Positions 1-10,385 of a stretch of 64,000 nt of DNA are shown piece by piece. The stretch's first letter is position 1; every line of letters begins with the position of its first letter. The stretch covers positions 132,172,587-132,236,586 of the forward strand of contig OX578276.1 in NCBI GenBank assembly GCA_951217055.1, given 5' to 3'. Made by a program: the position numbers and the translations under genes. The notes beneath the pieces were generated by a model. It made no database searches, was not told the origin of the DNA, and saw only the letters and a list, made by a program, of their open reading frames with translations. The stretch comes from Gerris lacustris. Taxonomy: Eukaryota; Arthropoda; Insecta; Hemiptera; Gerridae.

Positions 1-232
1 GATGATATGGTAAGTGTCATAGGAGACTGTTTAAATAAGCCTCCAACTATACTTACAATAGAACTTCCCAGTCCCAGTTCAATGGCAATTACACATTCTT
101 GAATGAATTTAATTGTTTAGCCTTACGAAAAAAATGCATAGAATTGCCTCTGGGAGGGACTGCAACAACATATATATCATACAATTGAGTTCTTCGTGGT
201 AAATTAAAATGTATACTACACCCGCAAAACAT

Positions 233-325
233 GGGGGGCTTTAGCCCCCCCAGAACTTTCGACCCAGGATCGCCACTGGCCAGGGGTAAGGAGCAATAGG
301 CCTAGGGGTAAGGGGTAATAGGCCT
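233..325. repeat. Short palindrome and 22-bp tandem duplication
   Basis: A 7-bp perfect hairpin (G-rich stem, TTTA loop, 233-250) is followed at 282-303 and 304-325 by two copies of a 22-bp unit beginning AGGGGTAAGG and ending AATAGGCCT. No coding function is visible. Confidence 0.7.
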
Positions 326-655
326 AGGGTAATTGCCCTTGGGCCAGAGACCAATGGCCGATAATCTGGGCCCTGGAGCTTTTGGCCTGGGGCATGGGAC
401 CTGGTGCATTAATGTTCACTCAATTTCAGAGTCTTCTGATGTTCCTATTACGTTATTTGTCATCAAAATGTTTGTATATCTCACTAAAAGATTTAATGAT
501 GAGCTCTTAATAGTTTTCTCTTTATAAAAGTGTAGTTTCAACCCCAAAAATGTATTTTTTGCTTATGTTAGTCGAATCGACGAAGGTTTAGTAATACCAG
601 CCATCCAATTACCATTAGCATTTAAGGGTTAATAATAAATTCAAAAAAAAGTTAA
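326..655. other. Anonymous AT-rich sequence
   Basis: No gene, RNA or repeat boundary can be supported here. The short open frames are what chance predicts. Confidence 0.5.
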
Positions 656-850
656 TTTAACTAAACAGACAGAAAATTAATTTTGTTAAATGTAAACAAA
701 CACGCTAATAGTGCGATAAGGTAAAGAATTATGAAACGCGCATGCGCAATGAATACAACTACGAAAAGAATCACTTTCTACGCATCTAAACAGAGATAAA
801 ATGTTTATATTTCGTATCAATCGTAGATAAAACCTTTTATTACAGTCCAC
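656..850. repeat. Dispersed repeat, copy 1 (matches 32772-32990)
   Basis: This stretch shares long blocks with 32772-32990, including CAGAAAATTA, GTTAAATGTAAAC, GCATGCGCAATGAATAC and GAATCACTTTCTACGCATC. In the second copy the sequence lies just upstream of a small minus-strand reading frame, so it may be the leader or terminal part of a DNA element. Confidence 0.75.
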
Positions 851-1021
851 TTAAGTATATAATATCTTAGTGACTCAATGATCTCAAGAGAACGAATAAC
901 AACTTAATTATTTTAGCTGCATTTGTTGAAATTGAAATGTTCGAACATGATCTTTTTCTCGCTTAGCCAGGCTGCCATCAAGCATTATAAGCGTGTTAAA
1001 TTATTTTATTAGTATCTTTAT

Positions 1022-1081
1022 AGAATACTTATGAACATATTAAGTATTTCAAGAATACTTATGAACATATTAAGTATTTCA
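1022..1081. repeat. Perfect 30-bp tandem duplication
   Basis: Two identical 30-bp units (starting AGAATACTTATGAAC) lie head to tail at 1022-1051 and 1052-1081. Confidence 0.95.
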
Positions 1082-1304
1082 ATAATTGAGTATCTTTTTA
1101 ACTAAATTTAATTTATATCACTTGTATTAATTTAAAACAAAGCAAGATATCATTAGTTTGGAAAATACTGAGCTATAAGTAGAAGAAAACGGCCCAACAA
1201 ATGATTTTACAGAAAATTTCGGTAAACTTTAATCAAAATTGGTTCGGTACTTTAGGCTCCTCACTCCTGCACACACAACAGGCTACCGACCACTCTGTTC
1301 TGTT

Positions 1305-1700
1305 TCAGTGTTTGAAGTTGTCAATGACCATTACAGTTAAAATTTGGAGTAAAATATACAAATAGTCACAAAAGACTGTTGGTACATGAGCGACTGTTGC
1401 TGCTAAAATTTCCCTTTGTGTATGACCCTTGACATTAATTTTTCTTTTTCTTTTTCTAGTAGGTACTTGATGCAATTCACATGCTACATCTGAAACCCTT
1501 TCTTTAAAGAATCCTTTACCGTAAAAAAACCTGAAAACGCTTTCCTTCCAAGCGAAAAGAAAATAATCGACGTATACAATTTCTTTGATGAATTGTGGGG
1601 GAACTGGGACAAAATTGTAATTAGCGATATAATATAGAAGACATGTTTCTGCAATTGGTCCTTTATTTTTTATACGAGAAAGAAACGTTTTCAAGAACAT
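1305..1700 (-). CDS. Hypothetical 131-codon reading frame, unrecognised
   Basis: An ATG-initiated minus-strand frame of 131 residues. It is long for this AT-rich background. It has aromatic/hydrophobic stretches at both ends and a basic cluster (TRKRKRKINVKG) near residue 83. I recognise no domain, signal peptide or transposase motif. There is no visible splice structure, neighbour or duplicate in the window to support it. It could be a chance frame or a remnant of a mobile element. Confidence 0.22.
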   Translation of the reverse strand: MFLKTFLSRIKNKGPIAETCLLYYIANYNFVPVPPQFIKEIVYVDYFLFAWKESVFRFFYGKGFFKERVSDVACELHQVPTRKRKRKINVKGHTQREILAATVAHVPTVFCDYLYILLQILTVMVIDNFKH

Positions 1701-2515
1701 TTTCTATTATTAGGAGAAGACTAATAATGGTTAAAAAATGTGAAAGGGTTAAGTAGGTTTGAAAGTGATTATATTCTAATTCATTGTGAAATGGTCGATT
1801 ATGAGAACAGAGTTTAAGATTCATGTGGGGTACTAAAGAATTTCGTATAGGTGATATGATTATAGATGGAAGACTTTAAGTGGGGGAAATGATTAGGAAT
1901 CCATCAATGTAATAATTTATTAATAATACAATAAAGAGTAATTTGTCAATATTCTGTCTTGTAATTCCATGAATATTCACTTTGACACATTAAACTGTTA
2001 CTACTGTATTGAGTAACAGAAAATTAATATACTTGTAAAAGAATGTTACTCGCCCTTTTTGGTTATGTAAATAGGAGTTTAAAATGAGCAATCTTATTAC
2101 TCAGATAAAAGCGTGGTGATGCCCTGGAATGGGTGAAAATTTGAACAGATTATATTGTTTAAAAAAAAAATAGAAAAGGGTTTTTTTTAATTATCATTGC
2201 TAGAGGGCAATAAGAAAATTAATCATTAAAAGATTAAGGGATTGACCGAAGTGTGTATTCGGTTGCCCGAAAGTATGTTAGATTAAAAAAAAGTGGGGGG
2301 CCCTTTTCTACAAAAAGTGCAGAAATTTGTTACATAAATTTTGGATTAGAATCAAGTTTCGTTGTTAGTTTGGGTTTATATTTGAGATATTTTATCTTTA
2401 TATCATTATTATATGATAAGTACATGGGTATATTATTATAAGTAAAATGACCTTTTACCTCGGTTATTCAATTCCATAAATGAAATATATATTTATATAA
2501 AAGCAAATTATTATG
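1701..2515. other. Anonymous AT-rich sequence
   Basis: AT-rich sequence with homopolymer A/T runs. I see no supported gene. Confidence 0.5.
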
Positions 2516-2518
2516 TTA

Positions 2519-3413
2519 AGCCGGGTCCACACTATATAACAAAACACCATATAACATGTAACATGTTATATAAAGTTGTTGTAGGAAGTTATAAAACATC
2601 TGAAACCTTTCTGTCCATACTATTTCTACTTATAACCAAGTATATTAACATTTCATAACAAAATATTTAAAAACATGCAGTAGGTTTGATTATGTCGAGG
2701 AGTGAGAACGGTATAGTGTTTGCTGCAGCAGCCTGTGTAATTATGGCAACATGAAGACGGCAAAGGAATTGTCACAGATATTGGGTTCGACCTTAAAAAG
2801 CTCGACAAGTTCATAGTGGAACCTCACTTTTATACCATCTTAGGTATAGGGTAGATGGATTACACATTACACTCTCTCCACTTGAACGACAGCAGCTATT
2901 TCTTCCCAAACAACGTGCTTCTTGTTTCTGTCCTTATACTCCGTATCTGTCGGGTCCCACAACACTTTTTTCTCTCTCTATACAAATCAATCAGTTGGCT
3001 ATTTTTTTTCTTTTATCTATTCCATTTGCATAGCAAAATTAGAGGTAATTCGATAGCCTGTATTCTTAACTTAATTATACGGAGAGATATTTTTAAATTT
3101 GTCTCTATGCACTGACTGATATGTAAAGGGATCGGGCAACATTGGAGTAATAAGGGCTAGGGGGCCACGTGGCACGAGGGGCAGGGAGGGAGAAAAGTGA
3201 GGGAGAGGGAAGAAATGTTATAAAAGCATCCTTTGATGTTACCGACACTCCGTGGATAACATGTAACTTGGTTAGAAAAAAAGAAAAATGTTATATAACA
3301 TGGAGTTATATAACTTTTTCATCAGTCTTTTTGTAACATACAATTTCCTACAACAAAGTTATAAGTTATATTACATGTTACACCGTGTTTTGTTATATAG
3401 TTTGGACCCGGCT
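2519..3413. mobile_element. PIF/Harbinger-like DNA transposon remnant
   Basis: An 895-bp element starting AGCCGGGTCCACACTATATA and ending with its near inverse (...GTTTGGACCCGGCT). The inverted similarity continues inward through ACAAAACAC and GTTGTAGGAA. It is flanked on both sides by TTA (2516-2518, 3414-3416), the 3-bp target duplication typical of PIF/Harbinger. It contains a short remnant resembling the start of a Harbinger-type protein (separate entry), which fits the assignment. Most of the transposase is missing. Confidence 0.8.
2692..2796 (+). pseudogene. Remnant of Harbinger-type transposase N-terminus
   Basis: From an ATG at 2692 the frame reads 20 residues with an Ala-rich stretch (AAAACVIMAT) and meets TGA at 2752. 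The same frame then gives RRQRNCHRYWVRP before TAA at 2794. A basic RR..R..R(Y/F)WVRP segment near the N-terminus is characteristic of PIF/Harbinger (HARBI1-like) transposases. The position, inside an element with Harbinger-like TIRs and TTA target sites, supports the reading. The catalytic DDE region is not detectable, so the element is internally deleted. Confidence 0.5.
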
Positions 3414-3590
3414 TTAGGTTAGACTTTTCTGATAACAAAGTTAATATAATGTTCAAATGTGCCACAAATAATTCTCCTTATTTTAATAAAAATTGGTACT
3501 TTGTTTGATTAATAATATAAATTGGTTGAGAAAGCAGAAAATAATTATCATTGTGATATATAATATTATAATTGTGATATATATAATAAT

Positions 3591-5870
3591 ACTAGCTGGG
3601 TACCCGTGCTTCGCTACGGAGTGTTATTGTAATTAGATAAGTTTATAAACAACCATAATGAAACATATAAATTATTTTACTATGCAAGAATATCTAGATT
3701 CTATCCCTCCCACCTATTTCTATACCCCCTCCTCTCCTCTTTGATAAGCTAATTACAAATATCCTAATTCGCCCCCCCCCCCCCTAAATTAATATATGAC
3801 TAAACTGTACATAAAAACTATTACTGTACTCTTAAAGAGCTTTTGCATCATGAAGGGTATTCATTACATTGACCCCGTATTCATTACTTGTACCATACCT
3901 CTGTGTACCAAACTTAAATTTCCAAAATTCATGTAGGCTGTAATTTTCCCCTTGCTTTGAAGGACAAGTGGGCAAATTTTTATTGACATCGAACTAAAAC
4001 TGTAGATTTGTATAAAGAACATACTCACACATACGTTGATTTTTATATATATAGCTATAAATTTCCATTTTACCCCCTCCTAAATAAAATTGTACATAAC
4101 AACAATTACTTTTCTCTTAAAGTGCTTTTCAACGATATGTATCATATGAAGGGAATCCATTACTTTGACACTTTTACACCGTACCCCTTTGTACCAAAAT
4201 TTAAATTACGAAAATTCATGTAGACAGTGACCTCCCCCTTGCTTTGAAGGGAAAGTGAGTAAATATTCATCAAATTGGGATAAAACTGTAGATTTGTATA
4301 TAAGACATACCCTCATACAGACACTCTTCTTTTTATATAAGATATAGCTATATTTTTCCATTTTACCCCCTCCTAAATGAAAACACATATGACAAAACTG
4401 TACATAACAACAATTAATGTAATCTTAAAGAGCTTTTCAACGATATCCATCATAAAGGGTATTCAGTCCTTTGACCCCGTATTCATTATTGTATACCCTG
4501 TTCCCTGTGTACCAAAATTAAAATTTCGAAAATTCATGTAGACACTGATTTTTTCTTCCTTTAAAGGTCAAGTGTGCATTTTTTGATCGAGATCGGACTA
4601 AAACTATGGATTTGTATAAAGAACATACACACATACGTTGACTTTTAGATATATTTTCCATTTACCCCCCTAAATGCACGTAAAAACAATTACTGTACTC
4701 TTAAAGAGCTTTTCAACAGTATGCATCATGAAGGGTTTTCAACTTTGACATTTGTACCCCGTACCCCTGTGTACCAAACATTTAATTTCGAACATTCATG
4801 TAGACAAGGATCTTCCCCTTGCTTTGAAGGTCAAGTGAGCAAATTTTCATCGAGATCGAATTAAAACTGTTGATTTGTATATAGAACATAAACACATTCA
4901 CACATACGTTGACTTTTATAGATATAGACTTTTATTTATAGATATACATTTTACCCCCCTCCTAAATGAAAATATGACAAAAACGTACTTAACAACAATT
5001 AATGTACTCTTAAAGATCTTTCCAACGATATGCATCATGAAGGGTATCCATTACTTTGACATTTGTACCCCGTACCTCTGTGTACCAAAATTTTAATTTC
5101 GGAAAATGATGTAGGCAGTGACCTTCACCTTGTTTGGAAGGAAAAGAGTGTAAATATTCATCAAATTGGGATAAAACTGTAGATTTGTATAAAAGACATT
5201 CTCTTATATAGATACTCTTCTTTCTATATATAGATATAGTTATATTTTCCATTTTACCCCCCTCCTAAATGAAAATATGACAAAACTACACATAACAATT
5301 ACTGCACTCTTAAAGAGCTTTTCAACGATATGCATTACGAAGGGTATTCATTATTTTGACCTCGTATTCATTAATTGTACCCCGTACCCCTGTGTACCAA
5401 AATTTAAATTTCGAAAATTCATGTAGACCTTGATTTTCCCCTTGCTTTGAAGATCAAGTATGCAAATTTTCATCGAGATCGGACTAAAACTGTAGATTTG
5501 TATAAAGAACAAAAAAGATATAGCTATATTTTTCCATTTTACCCCCCTCCTAAATGAAAATATGACAAAAGTGTACATAACAACAATTACTGTACCCTTA
5601 ATGAGCTTTTCAACGATATGCATCATGAAGGGTATTCATTACTTTGACCCCGTATTTATTACTTGTACCCCGTACCCCTGTGTACCAAAATTTAAATTTC
5701 GAAAATTCATGTAGACCTTGATTGTTTCCTTGCTTTGAAGGTCAAGTGTGCAAATTTTCATCGAGATCGGACTAAAACTGTAGATTTGTATAAAGAACAA
5801 ACACACACACACACACACACACACATACGTTGACTTTTATATATATAGATTAGCATATTATTGTGAAGTG
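3591..5870. repeat. Tandem array, about 7 diverged units of 270-317 bp
   Basis: The block opens with CTAGCTGGGTACCCGTGCTTCGCTACGG. It then repeats a unit containing TACCCCCTCCTAAATGAAA, CTTAAAGAGCTTTTCAACGA, CCGTACCCCTGTGTACCAAA and CTTGCTTTGAAGGTCAAG. GTACCAAA landmarks occur near 3905, 4193, 4510, 4777, 5086, 5396 and 5686. The last unit ends in a CA microsatellite (about 5803-5824) and a TATATATAGAT tail. Short minus-strand frames inside repeat from unit to unit and look non-coding. I do not recognise the family. A further unit is present near 63530. Confidence 0.85.
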
Positions 5871-5996
5871 CCTACTAAAACTAGACAAACATTTTTTTTT
5901 TTTTCAGGAAAAGGAAAGAAAAGGTAAAAAATGAAACTAAAAAAGTCAATTATAAGCCTTCAGATGAGTTATGAAAAACCTCTTATGTAGGTATTC

Positions 5997-6335
5997 AGTA
6001 AGTGATATTTCCACTAAGGGTAAAGAAGGTTTCGTTTAGTATAGTTCCAGACAACATTTAAGTTTGTCTTAGTAAGTGATATTTTCACTAAGGGTAGAGA
6101 AGGTTATGTGAAATATGTTTTCAGTAAGTGAGTCAGAAAGACTCATGAGTAATAAGCGCCTAGTTTGAGTATTCTAGTGTTAAGTTTGTCTTAGTAAGAG
6201 ATATTTTCACTAAGGGTAAAGAAGGTTTAGTTTAGTATAGCTCCAGATAACATTTAAATAAATCTCAATAAGTGATCTTTTCAGTAAGGGTAAAGAAGGT
6301 TTCGTTTAGTACAGTTCCAGACAATATTTCTCTGC
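5997..6335. repeat. About 4.5 copies of a roughly 70-bp repeat
   Basis: The unit AGTAAGTGATATTTTCACTA with AGGGTAAAGAAGGTTTCGTT and CCAGACAACATTTAAG recurs at about 5998, 6070, 6193 and 6267. A diverged or rearranged unit lies at about 6124. Confidence 0.85.
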
Positions 6336-6630
6336 CGATTTAACCGTAATTTTTAACAAATGTAACGCAGTACAGCGTAGGAATGCGCACAGAATGTTTT
6401 TACTTTTTTACTTTTGTTCGGTTGCACTCACCGACATTAGAACAACCTGAATTTTCTCTAAAAAGTTAATAGTACCAATTAATTTATATTGGTTAATTCA
6501 ATCTTTAACTTCCCTTAAGTAATATTTAATTGAAAAAGCATATTCCAAATATTTTGAGGCACGATCAGAACCTAAGATCTAAATAATATTATCAATATTG
6601 CTACATGAACATTATATATACATTTTTATT

Positions 6631-7311
6631 AGGGTCCGTAGGCAAAACCAAGGACCCTTATATTTTCCTGCGTGTGTCCGTCCGTCCGTCCTGTCGCATG
6701 CTCTCACGGCTACACCTTTCGTCCGATCACTTTGAAATTTGGCATGTATGTGTCTTGTACCTACCCAAATATTTTAAAAATATAGCGACTTAAAAACATT
6801 TTTTTCAAAAAAATTAGGGTAAAAAAAACTGAAGGGTTAAATTTTTTTCTATCTTTTTTTTCGACACCGTGAGGGGTATCATATGAAAGGGTACGTCGAG
6901 CTGATTACAAAAATATATAATTCTTTGGTTATAACTTTGATAGGGCGAGCGTAGGCAAGTTTGAAGTGGGTGTGAAACGTGTTCCCCCCCCCCTCTATCT
7001 CGCTTATGTGAAGTGCAAAAAATCTGAAAAAATTCCTGAACATTCTTCGACCAAAAGTAAAGATACCACATTTTGGAAATTTCAAAAAAAATATTATTTT
7101 ATTTTTTATTGACAAAAAACGTTTTTTTTTATAATTATGGTCTTGGTTGTAGTCCGGTTCAGTGGCTAACAAATACTTTATCGGAAGTTCTTTTATGTGT
7201 TTTGAGAATATCAGTCCCATAGGATAGTTCAAAGTAAGCTTTTTAGCATTTTAAAAAACACCATCAATAGGGTACTACTTTAACTATACAGTGTGGTGGC
7301 CTACGGACCCT
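6631..7311. mobile_element. 681-bp element with 13-bp perfect terminal inverted repeats
   Basis: The ends are AGGGTCCGTAGGC (6631-6643) and its exact inverse GCCTACGGACCCT (7299-7311). A GTCC microsatellite (about 6668-6683) lies inside. No target duplication is clear and no transposase is visible. It is probably a non-autonomous DNA element. Confidence 0.65.
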
Positions 7312-9469
7312 CGCTGTGGGCTGACTAGCACACACTTGACCTGTTTATATATTTTAATGTAGCACATCGGGCCTAGTTTGTCTTGTTTTACCTCGTTCAG
7401 TGGTTTTAGCTATTTCAGTCATGCCTCAAGTTACGATCATAAGTATATAAAAAATATTACTATTATAATATTTAATAGAATTAAATTGTGCAAAATGAGA
7501 CTTACAGATAGAAAATAATATGCATTTAAAATATTTGTTGGTTTTTAAGATTTCGGTATTTTAAAGATCTGCGTACTTGTGTGTCAGAACACAGAGAAAG
7601 AAGACTAATTTATAAATCGAAAAGGAACTTGAAAACCTGTATAAATCATCTGTTCTTTTTTTATATCGGCCGTGATTAATACCCTTACTAATTAGTTCTT
7701 CAAGCGAAAAGATCAAATGGTAAAACCAGTTTCTAAATAATATATTACATATTTTTGACACTTAAATTTACTTAAAATATTTCTAATCATATAGCTTTTG
7801 TTTGTACCAATATGCTCTAATCAAATCCGCAGCACCTGCATCATTATCTAATTCTTTATTGGATCACTCAAAAATAAATTTTAAGAAGAGGTATATCTAA
7901 TACTGTTTTTATATTAGGGTAAGAGTATTTTGTGCGACCAAAAGAGAATTCTTTAGATGCCTTTAATAATAATTTAATGCTTAGAAGCAAATAAGCTGGC
8001 CGTCTAGTAATACAAAGTTGTTTTGCACTAACTAAGCAGTGTACCGTCAGTGGGAACGTCACGGGTACGCGCAATGGATAAAAGCCGTTCCAACCCGACT
8101 TGTGACAGTGTTTCGTACCGCTCTCCAAACTGTTCCAACCTATGCAGGGATCGTTTGAGAACCGTTTACTGTACGGTCCAAACGATCCTCTGGCAATACC
8201 AAGACTTGATATGACATGCGCAGTTATGTATATCGTCACGCATATCAACAAAGAAGAGTCCCTTAAATTTTTTAATACGTTGCGAATAGAGTCACTAACC
8301 TGTTCCAACCTGACGATGTTTTATTATCGCACAATGTTAGTGTATGCCCATATAACATGTCATAAACGATTCCTGAACAATCCGCGGGGTGATTCAAAGG
8401 ACGTTACAAATAGGGGGGTTCGAACAAACCTAATACGCTAAAAATTAAAACTGCAGGCCAAATCTCTTTGACAGCTAGTCATCTACAGAGATTTACTGGA
8501 ACTTAATTCAAATCAATAAATCTCAAATAACAAACTTTTTTTGAGTTTATTATCCAAAATGACAAATAGTGGGTTTGTTCCTCCTTAGATAGAATTCTTA
8601 AAAACGGTCTGTATTAAAATATTCGCTATTCTGACCATAAACTAATGTATTTTCTAAGTAATACAAGCTAAAAATAAATTTTATCCCCAGTAGGGAGGAA
8701 AAAGTTATGATTATGGGTTAGTATAGAGGGTCTAGAGGAAGTCTTTTCTTTCCTGGACTCAAAAGTAGAGAGAAAAAGAAGGATTGCCAACTACTACTAA
8801 TGCAATTGATTTTGCATTAGTAATTTCATTTTATCACCGTCAAAACAGCTAAGTTAATGACAGAACAAATCATTTTAAAATAAGGTATGACTTTAAAGAT
8901 TGGACGCAGGAGCAGTTAACAATCTTATGATGAGGATCATCAAAACAAATCGTGAGATAATTTAATCAATAATGTTTATGTAATATGCGTCTACAATTAA
9001 AACTTGGTTATTACACGAACTTAGTAAAAATGAAGAAAATAAATAGCAATCAAATATCAGTAGTTGTTGTGTAAAATATTAGTTGTAATGTAGAGTGGAG
9101 AATTGTAAAACTAAGATAACCAACGACTAGTTAGTTATTCCTTTGTGACGTTTATATATTTTTCCCACATTACTTTGAAAGTTGAGTTAAGTGTAAGACA
9201 GGTTGATTGGCTTCGTTCTAAGAACAATTCCGGCTCCTAGCAGAGGTTACGATGGAAAAACACGCTAGTTGGGATCGAATACAACCTTGAATCAAGTGGT
9301 TTTTAAAATAGGTACATTTTTTTAAGAGGAAATTTAATTTTACAATTTGTCAAAAAACTTAATAATAATAAAATATGTAATTCTACATCTTACTTGAAAA
9401 ATTGGTCTTGCTAAACAATGAAAAATCATCGATATAAAACGCAAAATTAATTTAATATTATTTAGGATA
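7312..9469. other. Anonymous sequence before the Gypsy insertion
   Basis: No supported gene. A 146-codon minus-strand frame (7868-8308) overlaps a plus-strand frame and shows no recognisable motif. The motif GTTCCAACC recurs near 8087, 8133 and 8302. Confidence 0.5.
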
Positions 9470-9474
9470 AGTTT
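9470..9474. other. Gypsy target-site duplication, left (AGTTT)
   Basis: AGTTT immediately precedes the 5' LTR and recurs at 20960-20964 directly after the 3' LTR. Confidence 0.9.
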
Positions 9475-9610
9475 TGTCATAATATGTCAGATGTCAGTGA
9501 GGTGTTCAGTGAGGTGTTAAACTTGTTTACAATTGTCTTAACTATGTGTTAATATGTATAAATTATATTCTAATTCTTAAACTATATAATTGCGTACAAT
9601 TAATATATCA
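9475..9610 (+). repeat. Gypsy 5' LTR (136 bp)
   Basis: It starts TGTCATAATATG and ends ATATATCA. It contains a tandem 12-bp duplication (TCAGTGAGGTGT, about 9494-9517) that the 3' LTR lacks, which explains most of the length difference. Confidence 0.9.
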
Positions 9611-9611
9611 A

Positions 9612-9621
9612 TGGCGACGAG
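9612..9621 (+). promoter_or_regulatory. Primer-binding site TGGCGACGAG
   Basis: TGGCGACGAG lies one base after the 5' LTR, where a tRNA 3' end would prime minus-strand synthesis. The same ten bases follow the 5' LTR of the other Gypsy element (58646-58655). The gag ATG at 9611 overlaps the site. Confidence 0.75.
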
Positions 9622-10034
9622 TAAAAACATCAATGTAACTCAGGACAAGGAGATCCTCGAGAAGCAGATGGAACAATGGAAGAAGATGCGTGCATCTTTA
9701 AAAGGTAGAATTACAAGATTGTACAATTATTTTAATTCTAATCAAAATGTAAAATTTAATGACGTGACAGCGAGAGTAAAAACATTAGAAGACTGTTGGA
9801 CACGGGTCCTAAAAGTACAGGATCAAATAGAGCAGTCTTTGGATGATGTCAGTCAGGTTGAAAGTGAAATGACGTACATAGAAGACATAGAAAATAAATA
9901 TTACGCTATGATGAGTATTGTGGAACAGTTAAAATTAGAGAGAAAAGAACAAGAAGATCTATCATTATCTAATACAGAGTTGAACAAAACTAAATCTAAT
10001 TCCGGAACAGTAAACACAAATTTAAATTTTAACC

Positions 10035-10043
10035 CATATAATG
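10035..10043. other. LINE target-site duplication, left (CATATAATG)
   Basis: The nine bases CATATAATG occur here and again at 14658-14666, right after the LINE poly-A. The Gypsy gag frame is in register on both sides. Confidence 0.8.
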
Positions 10044-10385
10044 GCTTTTAACCCATATATTTTAACCCATATAAATTTTAACCCATATAAGCGACCCCGG
10101 TCCCAGATCTCCCCGGAAACACCTCCTGATCACTCTCAGCTATTATTTACTTCTGATATGATGCCAGTTAATAAACCAGGAGGTTTAATTTTATCTAACC
10201 AGTCTGACGATACTTTAAATATCCCCACAAATTTAAACACAGCAAGACCTAGCACATCCATTTCAACATTAATTGAAAATGTTTTTTCAGTGGTCAATCA
10301 AATAATTCAAGAAAAGTCTTTAAATCATTCAGAATCAGAGTTAAAATCAGTAATATCGGAGAGAATAAAAAGTATGGCATTATGA
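10044..10385 (+). pseudogene. LINE ORF1, C-terminal fragment
   Basis: A 113-codon open segment ending at TGA (10383-10385). Residues RPRSQISPETPPDHSQ near the start and a Ser/Asn-rich C-terminus resemble linker regions of LINE ORF1 proteins. The usual CCHC knuckles are absent, which fits loss of the 5' part. Its stop overlaps the start of ORF2 in an ATGA arrangement, suggesting ORF2 was translated by termination-reinitiation. Its first 40 bases are three copies of a TTTTAACCCATATA motif also found in the adjoining Gypsy gag, so the true left boundary is uncertain. Confidence 0.6.

Larger units (their letters stand above)
9611..10043 (+). pseudogene. gag: Gypsy gag, N-terminal part (interrupted by LINE)
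   Basis: The frame begins at the ATG at 9611, which overlaps the primer-binding site. The N-terminal region is charged, with predicted coiled-coil character (residues about 10-110) and the segment ASLKGRITRLYNYF, a layout common in gag proteins of insect Gypsy and BEL elements. After about 143 residues, in an Asn-rich stretch ending NFNPYN, the frame runs into the LINE insertion. The same frame resumes at 14658. No zinc knuckle is present in either part. The open frame extends a little upstream into the LTR, but the ATG at 9611 fits Gypsy organisation. Confidence 0.75.

Noticed and set aside
5010..5824. Minus-strand reading frames repeated along the 3.6-5.9 kb array
   Set aside because: They recur because the DNA repeats. 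They contain no domain, differ at their ends, and one begins in the CA microsatellite.
7868..8308. 146-codon minus-strand gene
   Set aside because: It overlaps an opposite-strand frame, has no recognisable motif and no splice or promoter support.
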